Notes: generated from the letters alone by a model not told the origin. A stretch of DNA of 50,920 nucleotides from JBHFEI01 sp041928815 (GCF_041928815.1 NZ_JBHFEI010000021.1:1-50920), one strand, 5' to 3'. Counted from the first letter of the stretch, positions 15,384 to 24,577 are shown. Made by a program: numbers and translations.

Positions 15384-17279
15384 ATGGGCATGATCAGAAC
15401 CGCAGCACTTCTGGCACTCCTCGCGGGAACGGCGGTCGCGACCGTCGACGTTCGCCCCTCGGCGGCGATCACGCTGATGGACCTGATCCGGGGCGGCAAG
15501 AAGCGCGTGGTCGCCGAAGAGCCTGCAAGCCTGCCGGGGGTCGATGCCGGCGTAGCCTATCCCGAGGCGCAGCCGGCAAAGCCGAAGGTCGCCGCCAAGC
15601 CGCTGCCGCGCGTCACCGGGCCGCAATACTACACTTACAAGGCGCCGGCGCTGCGCGCGGTCGACACGGGCAAGCTCGTCGATCCCGTCTATACCGGCTC
15701 GCTCGATGCCTCGGCGGCGGCGCATGCCGCCGAAAACCCGATCCGTCCCTATCTCGCCGACGTCAAGGTGATGGCGGAGGGCGATGTCGCGGCGGCGCTG
15801 GAGGCATTCTATGCCGGCCATCCCGATTTCCTCTGGGTCGACGAGACGGGCCCGAACGACCGTGCCCGCGCGGTGATCGCCGTGCTCGCCGCCGCCGACA
15901 CGGTCGGCCTCGATGCCGCCGACTATGCGGTCGCGCTGCCGGAAACCGCGCTCGATCCGCTCGATGCCACCGCCCGGCAGAAGGAACTCGCCCGTTTCGA
16001 GCTCGCGCTTTCGGCCGCCGCGCTGACCTACATGCGCGACACCGTGCGCGGCCGCATCGATCCGAACCGGATTTCGGGTTACCACGATTTCGTCCGCAAG
16101 CCCGTCGATCTCGCCCGCGTCGTCACGGTTCTCGCGGCGAGCCATGCGCCCGCCGCCTATATCGCCAGCCGCACGCCGTCCGGCCCGGAATTCGCCGCGC
16201 TCAAGGCTGAACTCCAGAGGCTGAGGGCGGAAAACGGCGCGGACACCGTCATCCGCATCGCGCCCGGGACGGTGCTGAAGCCGGGCGAGAGCAATGCGGA
16301 GCTCGCCAACATCGTCGCGGCGATCCGCGCGCGCGGATCGGACGCGCTGAAGGCGGCGCACGCGGCGACGCTTGCGGCCTATGCGGCGACGCCGGACTAT
16401 ACGCCGGACCTCGTGGCGCTGGTCGAGGCCTTCCAGGCGGAACACGGGTTGAAGCCGGACGGGATCGTCGGTCGCGCCTCGATCCGCGTGCTGACCGGCG
16501 GCGACACGTCCGCGAGCAAGATCGACAAGGTGCGGATCGCCATGGAGCAGGCGCGCTGGCTGCCGGCCGATCTCGGCAGCCGCTACGTCTTCATCAACCA
16601 GCCGGCCTTCATGGCCTATTATCACGAGGATGATCGCGAGCAGTTTTCGATGCGCGTCGTCGTCGGCTCAAAGTCGAACCAGACCTATTTCTTCGAGGAC
16701 GAGATCCAGACGGTCGAATTCAACCCCTATTGGGGCGTGCCGCAGTCGATCATCATCAACGAGATGCTGCCGAAGCTGCGCAACGATCCGAGCTATCTCG
16801 ACCGGATGGGCTACCAGGTCGAGCTCGGCGGTCGTCCCGTCTCGTCGTCTGCGGTCAACTGGCACGGCTCGACCAGCGGCGTCGCCGTCCGCCAGCCGCC
16901 CTCGAGCGACAATGCGCTCGGCGAGCTTAAGATCCTCTTCCCCAACGCCCATGCGATCTACATGCACGACACGCCGTCGAAGAGCTTCTTCAAGAAGGAC
17001 ATGCGGGCGCTGAGCCATGGCTGCGTGCGCCTTGCCGAGCCGCGCAAGATGGCGGCCGCCGTCCTCGGCATCAGCGTCGACGACGTCGCCAAGGAGATCG
17101 CCGGCGGGCGCAACAAGGCGCGCCAGCTCTCGCAGAAGATCCCCGTCTATGTGTCCTATTTCACCGCCTGGCCCGACAAGGACGGCCGGGTCGAATATTT
17201 CGACGACGTCTACGAGCGCGACGGCTACATGCAGCGCGCGATCGAGGCGACCCGCGCGGCCCGCAGCGCGCGCAGCTAG
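15384..17279 (+). CDS. L,D-transpeptidase (YcbB-type) with peptidoglycan-binding domain
   Basis: This 631-residue envelope enzyme cross-links peptidoglycan through 3-3 bonds or modifies stem peptides. An N-terminal signal peptide (about 1-28) precedes a scaffold domain (about 110-330). A peptidoglycan-binding module comes next (about 340-370, LVEAFQAEHGLKPDGIVGRA). The YkuD catalytic domain (about 400-560) contains IYMHDTPSKSFF and SHGCVRL with the catalytic Cys at about 546. An aromatic TYFFEDEIQTVEFNPYWGVP stretch is typical of the YcbB group. ATG at 15384 is used; another ATG lies two codons later. The TAG stop (17277-17279) coincides with the first CTAG of a 107-bp repeat element. Confidence 0.93.
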   Translation: MGMIRTAALLALLAGTAVATVDVRPSAAITLMDLIRGGKKRVVAEEPASLPGVDAGVAYPEAQPAKPKVAAKPLPRVTGPQYYTYKAPALRAVDTGKLVDPVYTGSLDASAAAHAAENPIRPYLADVKVMAEGDVAAALEAFYAGHPDFLWVDETGPNDRARAVIAVLAAADTVGLDAADYAVALPETALDPLDATARQKELARFELALSAAALTYMRDTVRGRIDPNRISGYHDFVRKPVDLARVVTVLAASHAPAAYIASRTPSGPEFAALKAELQRLRAENGADTVIRIAPGTVLKPGESNAELANIVAAIRARGSDALKAAHAATLAAYAATPDYTPDLVALVEAFQAEHGLKPDGIVGRASIRVLTGGDTSASKIDKVRIAMEQARWLPADLGSRYVFINQPAFMAYYHEDDREQFSMRVVVGSKSNQTYFFEDEIQTVEFNPYWGVPQSIIINEMLPKLRNDPSYLDRMGYQVELGGRPVSSSAVNWHGSTSGVAVRQPPSSDNALGELKILFPNAHAIYMHDTPSKSFFKKDMRALSHGCVRLAEPRKMAAAVLGISVDDVAKEIAGGRNKARQLSQKIPVYVSYFTAWPDKDGRVEYFDDVYERDGYMQRAIEATRAARSARS

Positions 17280-17382
17280 GGCATGTCCAGCCGAGGCGGG
17301 ATCGCTTCGGCGCCGGACAATGCGGCAGAAACAAAAGGAGAGAGCACGTCCGATGAACCGGTGTTCACCGAACGTGTTCTAG
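17276..17382 (+). repeat. 107-bp CTAG-bounded palindromic element (RIME-like), copy 1
   Basis: The element runs from CTAG at 17276 to CTAG at 17379-17382. The first half carries GATCGCTTCGGCGCCGGA, identical in copy 2 (45064-45170, inverted). The second half is a long imperfect hairpin with arms AGCACGTCCGATGAAC and GTTCACCGAACGTGTT. The left TAG is the stop of the L,D-transpeptidase gene; the right TAG, on the minus strand, is the stop of gph. Length and the two-palindrome layout match what I recall of rhizobial RIME1 (about 108 bp). Confidence 0.8.
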
Positions 17383-18071
17383 CGGGCCGGAGCGTTGCGT
17401 GCGGACATGAGCCGGAGCACCAGCGCGGCGTCGAGCTGGTCGAAATGCTCGATCAGCGCGTCCGGCTCGAGATCGGCAACCGGAACGTCGGAATAGCCGA
17501 AGGGCACGCCGATCGACGGGATGCCGGCATGGCGGGCGCCGAGAATGTCCGAACGGCTGTCGCCGATCATCACCGCGTGCTGCGGCGATCCACCCGCCAT
17601 CGCGATCGTTCCGAGAATATGGCCGGGGTCGGGCTTGCGCACGGGAAACGTGTCGCCGCCGGCGATCGCCGCGAAGAGATGGCCGAGGCCGAGGGTGTCG
17701 ACCAGCGTTCGCGCCAGCCTCTCCGTCTTGTTGGTGCAGACGGCAAAGACCATGCCGTCGCGGCCCAGCCGCTCGATCGCCTGGATGACACCCGGATAGG
17801 GCAGCGACAGGCCCGGCATCGACCCTTCGTAGAAATCGAGAAATTCCTTCAGTTGCCAGGCGAGCGTCTCGTCGTCGAGCGGCCTGTCCCTGAGACGGAA
17901 GGTGCGCTCGATCATCGCTCGCGCGCCATGGCCGACGAGATGGGTCAGGTCGTCATAGGTCACCGGTTCCATCCCGGCCTGGCCGACGGCATGGTTGAGG
18001 CTGGCGATGAGATCGGTCGCGGTGTCGACCAGCGTGCCGTCGAGATCGAAAAGAATGGTCGGTCGGGTCAA
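17379..18071 (-). CDS. gph: Phosphoglycolate phosphatase (HAD superfamily)
   Basis: This 230-residue cytoplasmic HAD hydrolase dephosphorylates 2-phosphoglycolate from DNA repair or photorespiration-type reactions. Motif I is FDLDGTLVDT near residue 8, with a cap domain at about 18-85. Motif II lies in FAVCTNK, and motif IV is MIGDSRSDILGARHAG. The only plausible start is TTG at 18071; upstream codons in frame are Thr-His-Gly repeats from a 9-bp tandem repeat, with no ATG or GTG near. A GGAA 9 nt upstream may act as a weak ribosome binding site. Its TAG stop lies in the right end of the RIME-like element. HAD family membership is certain; the exact substrate is inferred. Confidence 0.88.
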   Translation of the reverse strand: MTRPTILFDLDGTLVDTATDLIASLNHAVGQAGMEPVTYDDLTHLVGHGARAMIERTFRLRDRPLDDETLAWQLKEFLDFYEGSMPGLSLPYPGVIQAIERLGRDGMVFAVCTNKTERLARTLVDTLGLGHLFAAIAGGDTFPVRKPDPGHILGTIAMAGGSPQHAVMIGDSRSDILGARHAGIPSIGVPFGYSDVPVADLEPDALIEHFDQLDAALVLRLMSARNAPAR

Positions 18072-18387
18072 GAAGGGTGTTCCGTGGGTTCCGTGGGTTC
18101 CGGCCGGGACGCGCGCCGATCGTGCGGGCGTTCCGCCTCGGCGGGGCGTTCGAGGGCGACCGGCCGTCTCGCGCGCGGTCCCGGGCTTGAGGTTTCTAAA
18201 GGGTCTATAGGCGTGTGGTCGTCCCCGGCGCAATCCCGAGCATGAGGGGGCGACACGGCCCCGCATTTGTGTCTGCCCGCCGAATTGGACTTTTGTTTGC
18301 GCGGTCCAGCGTGTAAGTCTCTCACCGGTTTGGCGGGCGGGCTCTCGGGCCGGTGCGCGCTCAGTGACGGAAGGCGAGAGGAGGCGC
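18072..18387. other. Divergent intergenic region gph / rpiA
   Basis: This 316-bp gap contains the 9-bp tandem repeat near its left end and the rpiA ribosome binding site GAGAGGAGG near its right end. TTGGAC at about 18283 lies in a lower-GC patch and may be the -35 of rpiA, but no good -10 follows. I see no further gene. Confidence 0.5.
18079..18102. repeat. 9-bp tandem repeat just upstream of gph start
   Basis: GTTCCGTGG is present twice in tandem (18079-18087, 18088-18096), with a further six matching bases. It lies 8 bp before the TTG start codon of gph, where copy-number change would alter the leader but not the protein. Confidence 0.7.
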
Positions 18388-19083
18388 ATGGACCCGCTTC
18401 AGATGAAGATCAAGGCCGCGGCGGCGGCGTTGGAACATGTCGGGGACGGCATGCGGCTTGGCATCGGCACCGGTTCGACGGCCAATGAATTCGTCCGGCT
18501 GCTGGCAGAGAGGGTCGCCGGAGGATTGAAGATCATCGGCGTGCCGACCTCCGAGCGCACCGCTCGGCTCTGCCTGGAGCTCGGCGTACCGCTGCAGTCG
18601 CTCGACGAGTGCCCGGAGCTCGATCTGACCATCGACGGCGCCGACGAGGTCGACGGCGCGCTGAGCCTGATCAAGGGCGGCGGCGGCGCGCTGCTGCGCG
18701 AGAAGATCGTCGCGGCGGCCTCGAAGCGGATGATCGTCATCGCCGACGAGACGAAGACGGTCGACACGCTCGGCGCCTTCAAGCTGCCGATCGAGGTCAA
18801 TATTTTCGGCCTGGCGGCGACGCGGCTCGCGGTCGAGGCGGCGGCGCGCCGGCTCGGACTTTCGGGCGAGATCGTCGTGCGCGCCTCCGGCGACGGGCCG
18901 TTCACCACCGACGGCGGGCACTATATTCTCGATGCATCTTTTGGCCGCATTCCTGATGCAGGTGCGCTGGCGCAGGCGCTGAACGACATTCCCGGCGTGG
19001 TCGAGCACGGCCTGTTCATCGGCATCGCGACGCTCGCGATCATCGCGGGTCCGCAGGGCGTGCGGGTGATGACGCCGCAGTGA
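18388..19083 (+). CDS. rpiA: Ribose-5-phosphate isomerase A
   Basis: This 231-residue cytoplasmic enzyme interconverts ribose 5-phosphate and ribulose 5-phosphate in the pentose phosphate pathway. Conserved features are the phosphate-binding GIGTGSTANEFVRLLA (near residue 25), the catalytic TIDGADEVD, and KGGGGALLREKIVA with the catalytic Glu. DGPFTTDGGHYILD is near the C-terminus. The ATG at 18388 sits 3 nt after GAGGAGG; a GTG eight codons earlier is less likely. The DUF2059 gene and gor follow on the same strand. Confidence 0.97.
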   Translation: MDPLQMKIKAAAAALEHVGDGMRLGIGTGSTANEFVRLLAERVAGGLKIIGVPTSERTARLCLELGVPLQSLDECPELDLTIDGADEVDGALSLIKGGGGALLREKIVAAASKRMIVIADETKTVDTLGAFKLPIEVNIFGLAATRLAVEAAARRLGLSGEIVVRASGDGPFTTDGGHYILDASFGRIPDAGALAQALNDIPGVVEHGLFIGIATLAIIAGPQGVRVMTPQ

Positions 19084-19185
19084 CGTGCCGGCGTCCCGAA
19101 TGAAGCCGGTGATGAAGACATGCGCTCGAGGCAGGCGGATCGCGTCCACCCCTCGCGCGGGCGAACCGACAGGAGCTTTGACAGT

Positions 19186-19734
19186 ATGACCAGATTTGCA
19201 GGCGCAGGCCTCTCCCTCGCAGCCGCGTTCGCCTTCCTCTGCGGCGTATCGACCGCGGGCGCCCAGGATGTGAATGCGGAGCAGCTGAAGGCGGCGCGGG
19301 CGACGATCGGCGCGCTCGGCGCGACCAACGCCTTCGACAACATCCTGCCGAACCTCGCCGCGCGGCTGAAGAACGCGCTGATCCAGGAGTCGCCGAACTT
19401 CCAGGACGTGATCACCAGCGCCGTCGACGAGAAGGCGATCGGCCTTGCGCCGCGCCGTGCCGACCTCGAGAACGAGGCGGCCGCGATCTATGCCAAGACG
19501 TTCACGGTGGAAGAGCTGAACGCGATCGCCGCCTTCTACAATTCGCCGGCCGGCAAGAAGCTGCTGAACGACGGGCCGATCGCGGCGCGCGAACTGCTGA
19601 GGGCCGCCGACATCTGGGCCGCGGGCGTCTCGCGCGACCTGAACACCGAGGTGACGAAGGCGCTGGAGCCGACGGTCGGCGCTGCGGTCCCGACCGACGC
19701 CATCGCGCCGGGCGAGCTCGTTCCCAAGCAGTGA
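19186..19734 (+). CDS. DUF2059 periplasmic protein
   Basis: This 182-residue exported protein has a signal peptide ending near residue 26 (STAGA, then QDVN). The mature part contains a DUF2059 domain: a conserved Phe/Tyr-rich helix pair, IYAKTFTVEELNAIAAFYNS, followed by PAGKKLLNDGP. DUF2059 proteins are widespread in proteobacteria and their function is unknown; the domain is all-alpha. AGGAG lies 10 nt before the ATG. It sits between rpiA and gor with short gaps (102 and 39 bp) and may be co-transcribed with them. Confidence 0.9.
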   Translation: MTRFAGAGLSLAAAFAFLCGVSTAGAQDVNAEQLKAARATIGALGATNAFDNILPNLAARLKNALIQESPNFQDVITSAVDEKAIGLAPRRADLENEAAAIYAKTFTVEELNAIAAFYNSPAGKKLLNDGPIAARELLRAADIWAAGVSRDLNTEVTKALEPTVGAAVPTDAIAPGELVPKQ

Positions 19735-19773
19735 TCACCGGCGCCGCAAAAGGCGCGAAGAACGGCGAGCGAC

Positions 19774-21168
19774 ATGACCAGTTACGACTATGACCTCTTC
19801 GTCATCGGCGGGGGATCGGGCGGTGTCCGCAGCGCCCGCGTCGCCGCCTCGCTCGGCCGCAAGGTCGCCATCGCGGAGGAATTCCGCTATGGCGGAACCT
19901 GCGTGATCCGCGGCTGCGTGCCGAAGAAGCTCTATGTCTATGCCTCGCAGTTCTCCGAGCATTTCGAGGATGCGCGCGGTTTCGGCTGGGACGTCGGCGA
20001 GGCGCGCTTCGACTGGAAGCGCCTTGTCGCCGCAAAGGACGCGGAGATCACGCGGCTGGAAGGCCTCTATCGCAAGGGGCTGGACGGCGCCGGCGCGACC
20101 ATCCTCAACAGCCGCGCGGAACTGGCCGGCCCGAACGCGATCCGCCTCGCGGCGACCGGCGAGACCGTGACGGCCGAGCGCATCGTGATCGCCACCGGCG
20201 GCCGTCCCTTCGCGCTTCCCGAAGTCGAGGGTCACGATCTCTGCATCTCCTCGAACGAGGCATTCGACCTGCCGGAGCTGCCCGGCTCGATCCTGATTGC
20301 CGGCGGCGGCTACATCGCCGTCGAATTCGCCAACATCTTCCATGGTCTCGGCGTCGACGTGACGCTGATCTACCGTGGCAAGGAGATCCTGTCGCGCTTC
20401 GACCATGATCTGAGGCGCGGCCTTGCGGCGGCGATGACCCGCAAGGGCATCCGCATCGTGACGGAAGACGTGATCGCGTCGATTGCCAGCGACGAGGCCG
20501 GGCGGCGGATCGTGCGCACGCGCCGGGGCGAGGAGATCGCCGTCGACCAGGTGATGCTCGCGATCGGCCGCGTGCCCAACACCGAAGGCCTCGGCCTTGA
20601 GGCCGCCGGCGTCAAGACCGACGACAAGGGCGCGATCCTCGTCGACGCCTTCTCGCGCACCAGCGCCCCAGGCATCTACGCGATCGGCGACGTCACCGAC
20701 CGCGTGCAGCTGACGCCGGTCGCGATCCACGAGGCGATGTGCTTCATCGAGACCGAATACAAGGGCAACCCGACCTCGCCGGACCACGACCTGATCGCGA
20801 CCGCCGTGTTCTCGCAGCCCGAGATCGGCACCGTCGGCATGACGGAAGCGCAGGCGGGCGAGGCCTATCCGCATGTCGAGGTCTACCGCGCCGACTTCCG
20901 TCCGATGAAGGCGACGCTGTCGGGCCGGGAGGAGCGGATGATCATGAAGCTGCTCGTCAACGGCGCCGACCGCAAGGTCGTCGGCGTCCACATCCTCGGC
21001 CACGACGCCGGCGAGATGGCGCAGCTCCTCGGCATCACGCTGAAGGCGGGCTGCACCAAGGACGATTTCGACCGGACAATGGCCGTCCACCCGACGGCCG
21101 CCGAGGAACTCGTCACCATGTACAGGCCGAGCTACATCTTGCGTGACGGCGTGAAGGCGGAGGCGTGA
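19774..21168 (+). CDS. gor: Glutathione-disulfide reductase
   Basis: This 464-residue FAD enzyme reduces oxidised glutathione using NADPH. The FAD-binding GGGSGGVRSAR is at residues 12-22 and the redox-active disulfide GGTCVIRGCVPKK has Cys43 and Cys48. The NADPH-binding GGGYIAVEFANIFHGLG and the FAD contact GIYAIGDV are present. The dimer-interface base HPTAAEE has His at about 439. The YRGKEILSRFDHD segment fits NADPH rather than NADH specificity. Its stop overlaps the start of the next small gene (TGATG), implying translational coupling. Confidence 0.96.
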   Translation: MTSYDYDLFVIGGGSGGVRSARVAASLGRKVAIAEEFRYGGTCVIRGCVPKKLYVYASQFSEHFEDARGFGWDVGEARFDWKRLVAAKDAEITRLEGLYRKGLDGAGATILNSRAELAGPNAIRLAATGETVTAERIVIATGGRPFALPEVEGHDLCISSNEAFDLPELPGSILIAGGGYIAVEFANIFHGLGVDVTLIYRGKEILSRFDHDLRRGLAAAMTRKGIRIVTEDVIASIASDEAGRRIVRTRRGEEIAVDQVMLAIGRVPNTEGLGLEAAGVKTDDKGAILVDAFSRTSAPGIYAIGDVTDRVQLTPVAIHEAMCFIETEYKGNPTSPDHDLIATAVFSQPEIGTVGMTEAQAGEAYPHVEVYRADFRPMKATLSGREERMIMKLLVNGADRKVVGVHILGHDAGEMAQLLGITLKAGCTKDDFDRTMAVHPTAAEELVTMYRPSYILRDGVKAEA

Positions 21169-21365
21169 TGCAGGCGCCGTTCGCCCGGCGGATGATGCTG
21201 CTGGCCGAGGACGAGGCGGCGCTCGGCGGCGAAGCCGGCGGCGGCGGGCGCAACTGGACGCTCATTCTCACTTTCGGCATCATCGGTGTCGTCATGCTGG
21301 CGACGGTGGCCTCCATCCTCTATTCGGCCTACCTTCTCGCCGGCATCCTGTTCGGCTTCCTCTGA
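21168..21365 (+). CDS. Small single-span membrane protein coupled to gor
   Basis: This 65-residue protein has a short N-terminal segment with PFARRMMLLAEDEAA, a Gly-rich linker (about 20-27), and one long hydrophobic helix (about 30-62) ending in GILFGFL. Its ATG shares a base with the gor stop codon (TGATG); a GTG one codon earlier is also possible. I do not recognise a family. The overlap, typical codon usage and membrane helix support a real gene. It may be a small membrane protein whose level follows Gor. Confidence 0.6.
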   Translation: MQAPFARRMMLLAEDEAALGGEAGGGGRNWTLILTFGIIGVVMLATVASILYSAYLLAGILFGFL

Positions 21366-21427
21366 AAAACGCATCGACCCGGCGCCTTTCGGCACAGGGT
21401 CTCGCGCTTTGTGTGACGCAGGCGCGC

Positions 21428-22771
21428 TCAGCTTGCGAGGCGCGGGCTCTTGATCGTCTTGATGAACAGTGCGCGCATGGCCTCGGCAATCCCCTGGCTC
21501 GGCGTGACCTCGAAGAACAGTCCGTCCGAGGCGCAGGCCTCCATGTTCGTCGCGATCTCGCTCTGGAAGGGGCGGATCCAGCTGTTGTACCAGCTGTTCG
21601 TCGGCAGTGGCAGGTAGGTCGTGTAGAGCACGGCGATCTTGATGCCGCGCGCCTTCAGCGCCTGGCAGGCTCTGACATCGATCGGTTCCTGGCACCGCGT
21701 GGCCCCTGCCAGCCGTTTCGTGCAGTTCGACGCCTTGGAACTGTCACCGACGCCGTCGGAGACGAAGAAGACGATCTTCTGCCGGTCTGTGATCGAATCC
21801 CCGGTGCCGGGCGTGTCGATGACGCTGTTCACCTGCGAGAACGCCTTGTCGAAGCTCGTCTGCTGGTCGTTGTCGTAGTTCTGGTAGGGAATGCTCATCA
21901 GGCCGATCTCAGTCGCCTTCTGCTTGACGTCGCGCAGGTTGTCGGTCAGCGGCGAGATGGTCTGCAGCGTGACGTTCTGGGCGTTCTTGCCGAAGGTGAA
22001 GGCGCCGACGCGGAACTGCTGGACGTATTTCTGCTGGCGGATCGCCTCGTCCATCAGCGCCGCCGTCGCCTGCGCCACCACGTCGATGCGGATCTTCGCG
22101 CCGATGCGCTTGGCGAGATGGTAGTAGCTGTTGGCGTTGTCGACGCCCGCCTCGGACACGATGTGGCAGGCGAAGGCGCAGGCATCCGGCGTGTTCTGCA
22201 CCATCAGGTTGATGTCCGACGTCGTGGCGCCGAGCCCCATCGACGGCGTATTGTCGAGCAGCATGTAGAAATCCATGAAGGCGTTCGTCTGGTAGACGGC
22301 GGTCGCCGTTCCAGAAACCGTCAGGCTGTCCTTGCCGATGACCCGCAGCAGGCTGGTCGGGATGGTCATCTCGTAATGGATGACCGATTTGAGGTCGCGT
22401 CCGCTTTTCGTCACCACGGCGCTGACGGAAAGGTTGGAGAGGGCGAGTTCGGCGCTGCCGTTCGTGTCTTCAGGTGCCTGGCCGTTCGCGCGGGCGGCGG
22501 CGCGGAAGAAGGCCTTCGCGTCCTCTTCCGCAAGCGGCACCTCGCCGTTGCCGCTCATCGCCAGCGCCTGAAGCATGCCGACGGATCCTTCGGCAAGCAC
22601 CGCGAGCGCCGCGGCGTCCGCACTTTCCTGCACCTCCGCGCGGGTCTGCAGCGCCCGTGTAAAATCGATCGACAGGCCGGCGATGCCGATCATCGGCACC
22701 ATGCTGATCGCGGCCAGCATGCCGAAATTGCCCGACCGGTCGAGGAAAAGCGATTTGAACCGACGGCGCAT
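21428..22771 (-). CDS. TadG-like protein with von Willebrand factor A domain
   Basis: This 447-residue protein resembles TadG of Flp/Tad pilus systems. A short basic N-terminus (RRRFKSLFLDRSGNFG) precedes one membrane helix (about 17-40). The rest is predicted periplasmic. A vWA-like domain begins near residue 165 with FMDFYMLLDNTPSMG, where the metal-site motif reads D-x-T-x-S (Asp173, Thr175, Ser177) rather than D-x-S-x-S. IVFFVSDGVGDS is the later acidic strand. Several Cys in the second half may pair. A GGAG lies 7 nt before the ATG at 22771; the longer upstream frame is not supported. No tadA, tadB or tadC gene is nearby. Confidence 0.85.
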   Translation of the reverse strand: MRRRFKSLFLDRSGNFGMLAAISMVPMIGIAGLSIDFTRALQTRAEVQESADAAALAVLAEGSVGMLQALAMSGNGEVPLAEEDAKAFFRAAARANGQAPEDTNGSAELALSNLSVSAVVTKSGRDLKSVIHYEMTIPTSLLRVIGKDSLTVSGTATAVYQTNAFMDFYMLLDNTPSMGLGATTSDINLMVQNTPDACAFACHIVSEAGVDNANSYYHLAKRIGAKIRIDVVAQATAALMDEAIRQQKYVQQFRVGAFTFGKNAQNVTLQTISPLTDNLRDVKQKATEIGLMSIPYQNYDNDQQTSFDKAFSQVNSVIDTPGTGDSITDRQKIVFFVSDGVGDSSKASNCTKRLAGATRCQEPIDVRACQALKARGIKIAVLYTTYLPLPTNSWYNSWIRPFQSEIATNMEACASDGLFFEVTPSQGIAEAMRALFIKTIKSPRLAS

Positions 22772-23155
22772 GCGGGATCTCCGGCAATCGCGAAGCGGCC
22801 GGAGCGGCGTTCGGTCCGGCGGCGAGGCGTGTTGATGTGGTCTTGAAGTCTGACCGCCACGTTGCGTCGGAGAGTTTAAATATTGCCGAAGCAAATCGTT
22901 CGGATTTGAACGACTGTCGTTTTTGGCGCACCTTTGCGGCGCGCCGGGGCTCCCCTGGCACATTGACTTTGCATTCACCATCTGAAGGCTCTATAAGCCC
23001 GCATCCGCGCCCCGAGGGAAAGACGCCGGGACCGTCCGCCATCGATGCGGACGACGCGAAAGGCCGAAAGGCCCTTCGGCACGACGGGCGCACGGGAGAG
23101 GGCAGACCACGGGGCGTTGAGCGACAAGAGCCGCCCGCCAAGGACAGGTGACGAC
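22772..23155. other. Divergent intergenic region TadG-like / aroF
   Basis: This 384-bp gap is lower in GC at 22855-22930 than its flanks and contains the aroF promoter candidate at 22969-22997. A leader of about 150 nt follows; it includes the hairpin CCGAAAGGCCCTTCGG but no aromatic-codon leader peptide. No gene is supported. Confidence 0.5.
22969..22997 (+). promoter_or_regulatory. Candidate sigma-70 promoter of aroF
   Basis: TTGCAT (22969-22974) and TATAAG (22992-22997) are 17 bp apart. TTGACT just upstream (22963) would be too far from the -10. The predicted transcript start near 23004 gives a leader of about 150 nt. Confidence 0.55.
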
Positions 23156-24529
23156 ATGGTACAGAACTGGAACCCGACGAGCTGGCGGCAGAAGCCGATC
23201 AGCCAGGTGCCCGACTATCCGGAACAGGCAGCACTGGAGGCGGCCGAGGCGCAGCTTGCGACCTTTCCGCCGCTCGTCTTCGCCGGCGAGGCGCGCCGCC
23301 TGAAGTCCTCGCTGGCGAAGGTCGCCGAGGGCAAGGGTTTTCTGCTCCAGGGCGGCGATTGCGCCGAGGCCTTCGCCGAGCACGGCGCCGACACGATCCG
23401 CGACTTCTTCCGCGCCTTCCTGCAGATGGCGGTGGTGCTGACCTTCGGCGCCCAGCAGCCGGTCGTCAAGGTCGGCCGCATCGCCGGACAGTTCGCCAAG
23501 CCCCGCTCCTCGGGCATCGAGAAGCAGGGCGACGTCGAGCTGCCGAGCTATCGCGGCGACATCATCAACGGCATCGAGTTCACTCCGGAGGCGCGCGTTC
23601 CCAATCCGGAGCGCCAGATCATGGCCTATCGCCAGTCGGCCGCGACGCTGAACCTTCTGCGCGCCTTTGCCATGGGCGGCTACGCCAATCTCGAAAACGT
23701 GCATCAGTGGATGCTCGGCTTCGTCAAGGACAGCCCGCAGGCGGAGCGCTACAGGAAGCTCGCCGACCGGATCTCCGAGACGATGGATTTCATGCGCGCG
23801 ATCGGCATCAATGCCGAGAGCAATCCGAGCCTGCGGGAGACCGATTTCTTCACCAGCCACGAGGCGTTGCTGCTCGGCTACGAGCAGGCGCTGACGCGCG
23901 TCGACTCGACCTCGGGCGACTGGTACGCCACGTCCGGCCATATGATCTGGATCGGCGACCGTACCCGCCAGCCGGACCATGCCCATGTCGAATATTGCCG
24001 CGGCATCAAGAACCCGCTCGGCCTGAAATGCGGGCCGTCGCTGTCGGCCGACGGGCTTCTGGAACTGATCGACATCCTCAACCCGGCGAACGAGGCGGGG
24101 CGCCTGACGCTGATCTGCCGCTTCGGCCATGACAAGGTCGCCGAGCACCTGCCGCGTCTCATCCGCGCCGTCGAGCGCGAAGGCAAGAAGGTCGTCTGGT
24201 CCTGCGATCCGATGCACGGCAACACGATCACGCTCAACAGCTACAAGACCCGTCCCTTCGAGCGGATCCTCTCGGAAGTCGAAAGCTTCTTCCAGATCCA
24301 CCGTGCCGAGGGCACCCATCCGGGCGGCATCCATATCGAGATGACCGGCAAGGACGTGACCGAATGCACGGGCGGCGCCCGCGCGGTCTCCGGCGCCGAT
24401 CTCGCCGACCGCTACCACACCCATTGCGACCCGCGGCTCAACGCCGACCAGGCGCTGGAGCTTGCCTTCCTGCTCGCCGAGCGGATGAAGGGCGGTCGCG
24501 ACGAGAAGAAGCTGGCGGTCAACGGCTGA
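23156..24529 (+). CDS. aroF: Class II DAHP synthase
   Basis: This 457-residue cytoplasmic enzyme condenses phosphoenolpyruvate and erythrose 4-phosphate, the first step of the shikimate pathway. It belongs to the plant-like class II family (DAHP_synth_2). It has LLQGGDCAEAF near residue 65 with the metal-binding Cys, and RIAGQFAKPRSS. The active-site segments NPLGLKCGPS and VVWSCDPMHGNT follow, then HPGGIHIEMTGKDVTEC and the metal-site Asp in YHTHCDPRLN. ATG at 23156 has AGGTG 6 nt upstream; the frame's 37-residue extension is not conserved. A terminator follows. Confidence 0.95.
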   Translation: MVQNWNPTSWRQKPISQVPDYPEQAALEAAEAQLATFPPLVFAGEARRLKSSLAKVAEGKGFLLQGGDCAEAFAEHGADTIRDFFRAFLQMAVVLTFGAQQPVVKVGRIAGQFAKPRSSGIEKQGDVELPSYRGDIINGIEFTPEARVPNPERQIMAYRQSAATLNLLRAFAMGGYANLENVHQWMLGFVKDSPQAERYRKLADRISETMDFMRAIGINAESNPSLRETDFFTSHEALLLGYEQALTRVDSTSGDWYATSGHMIWIGDRTRQPDHAHVEYCRGIKNPLGLKCGPSLSADGLLELIDILNPANEAGRLTLICRFGHDKVAEHLPRLIRAVEREGKKVVWSCDPMHGNTITLNSYKTRPFERILSEVESFFQIHRAEGTHPGGIHIEMTGKDVTECTGGARAVSGADLADRYHTHCDPRLNADQALELAFLLAERMKGGRDEKKLAVNG

Positions 24530-24577
24530 GGCGGCGATCAGCAGCGCTGACGGCGGCATCAGTCTTCGGCATTTGAC

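Noticed and set aside
23004..23155. Transcription attenuator with leader peptide before aroF
   Set aside because: The only short frame (from ATG 23045) has no Trp or Tyr run and reads into aroF without a stop, and no competing hairpins with a T-run are seen.
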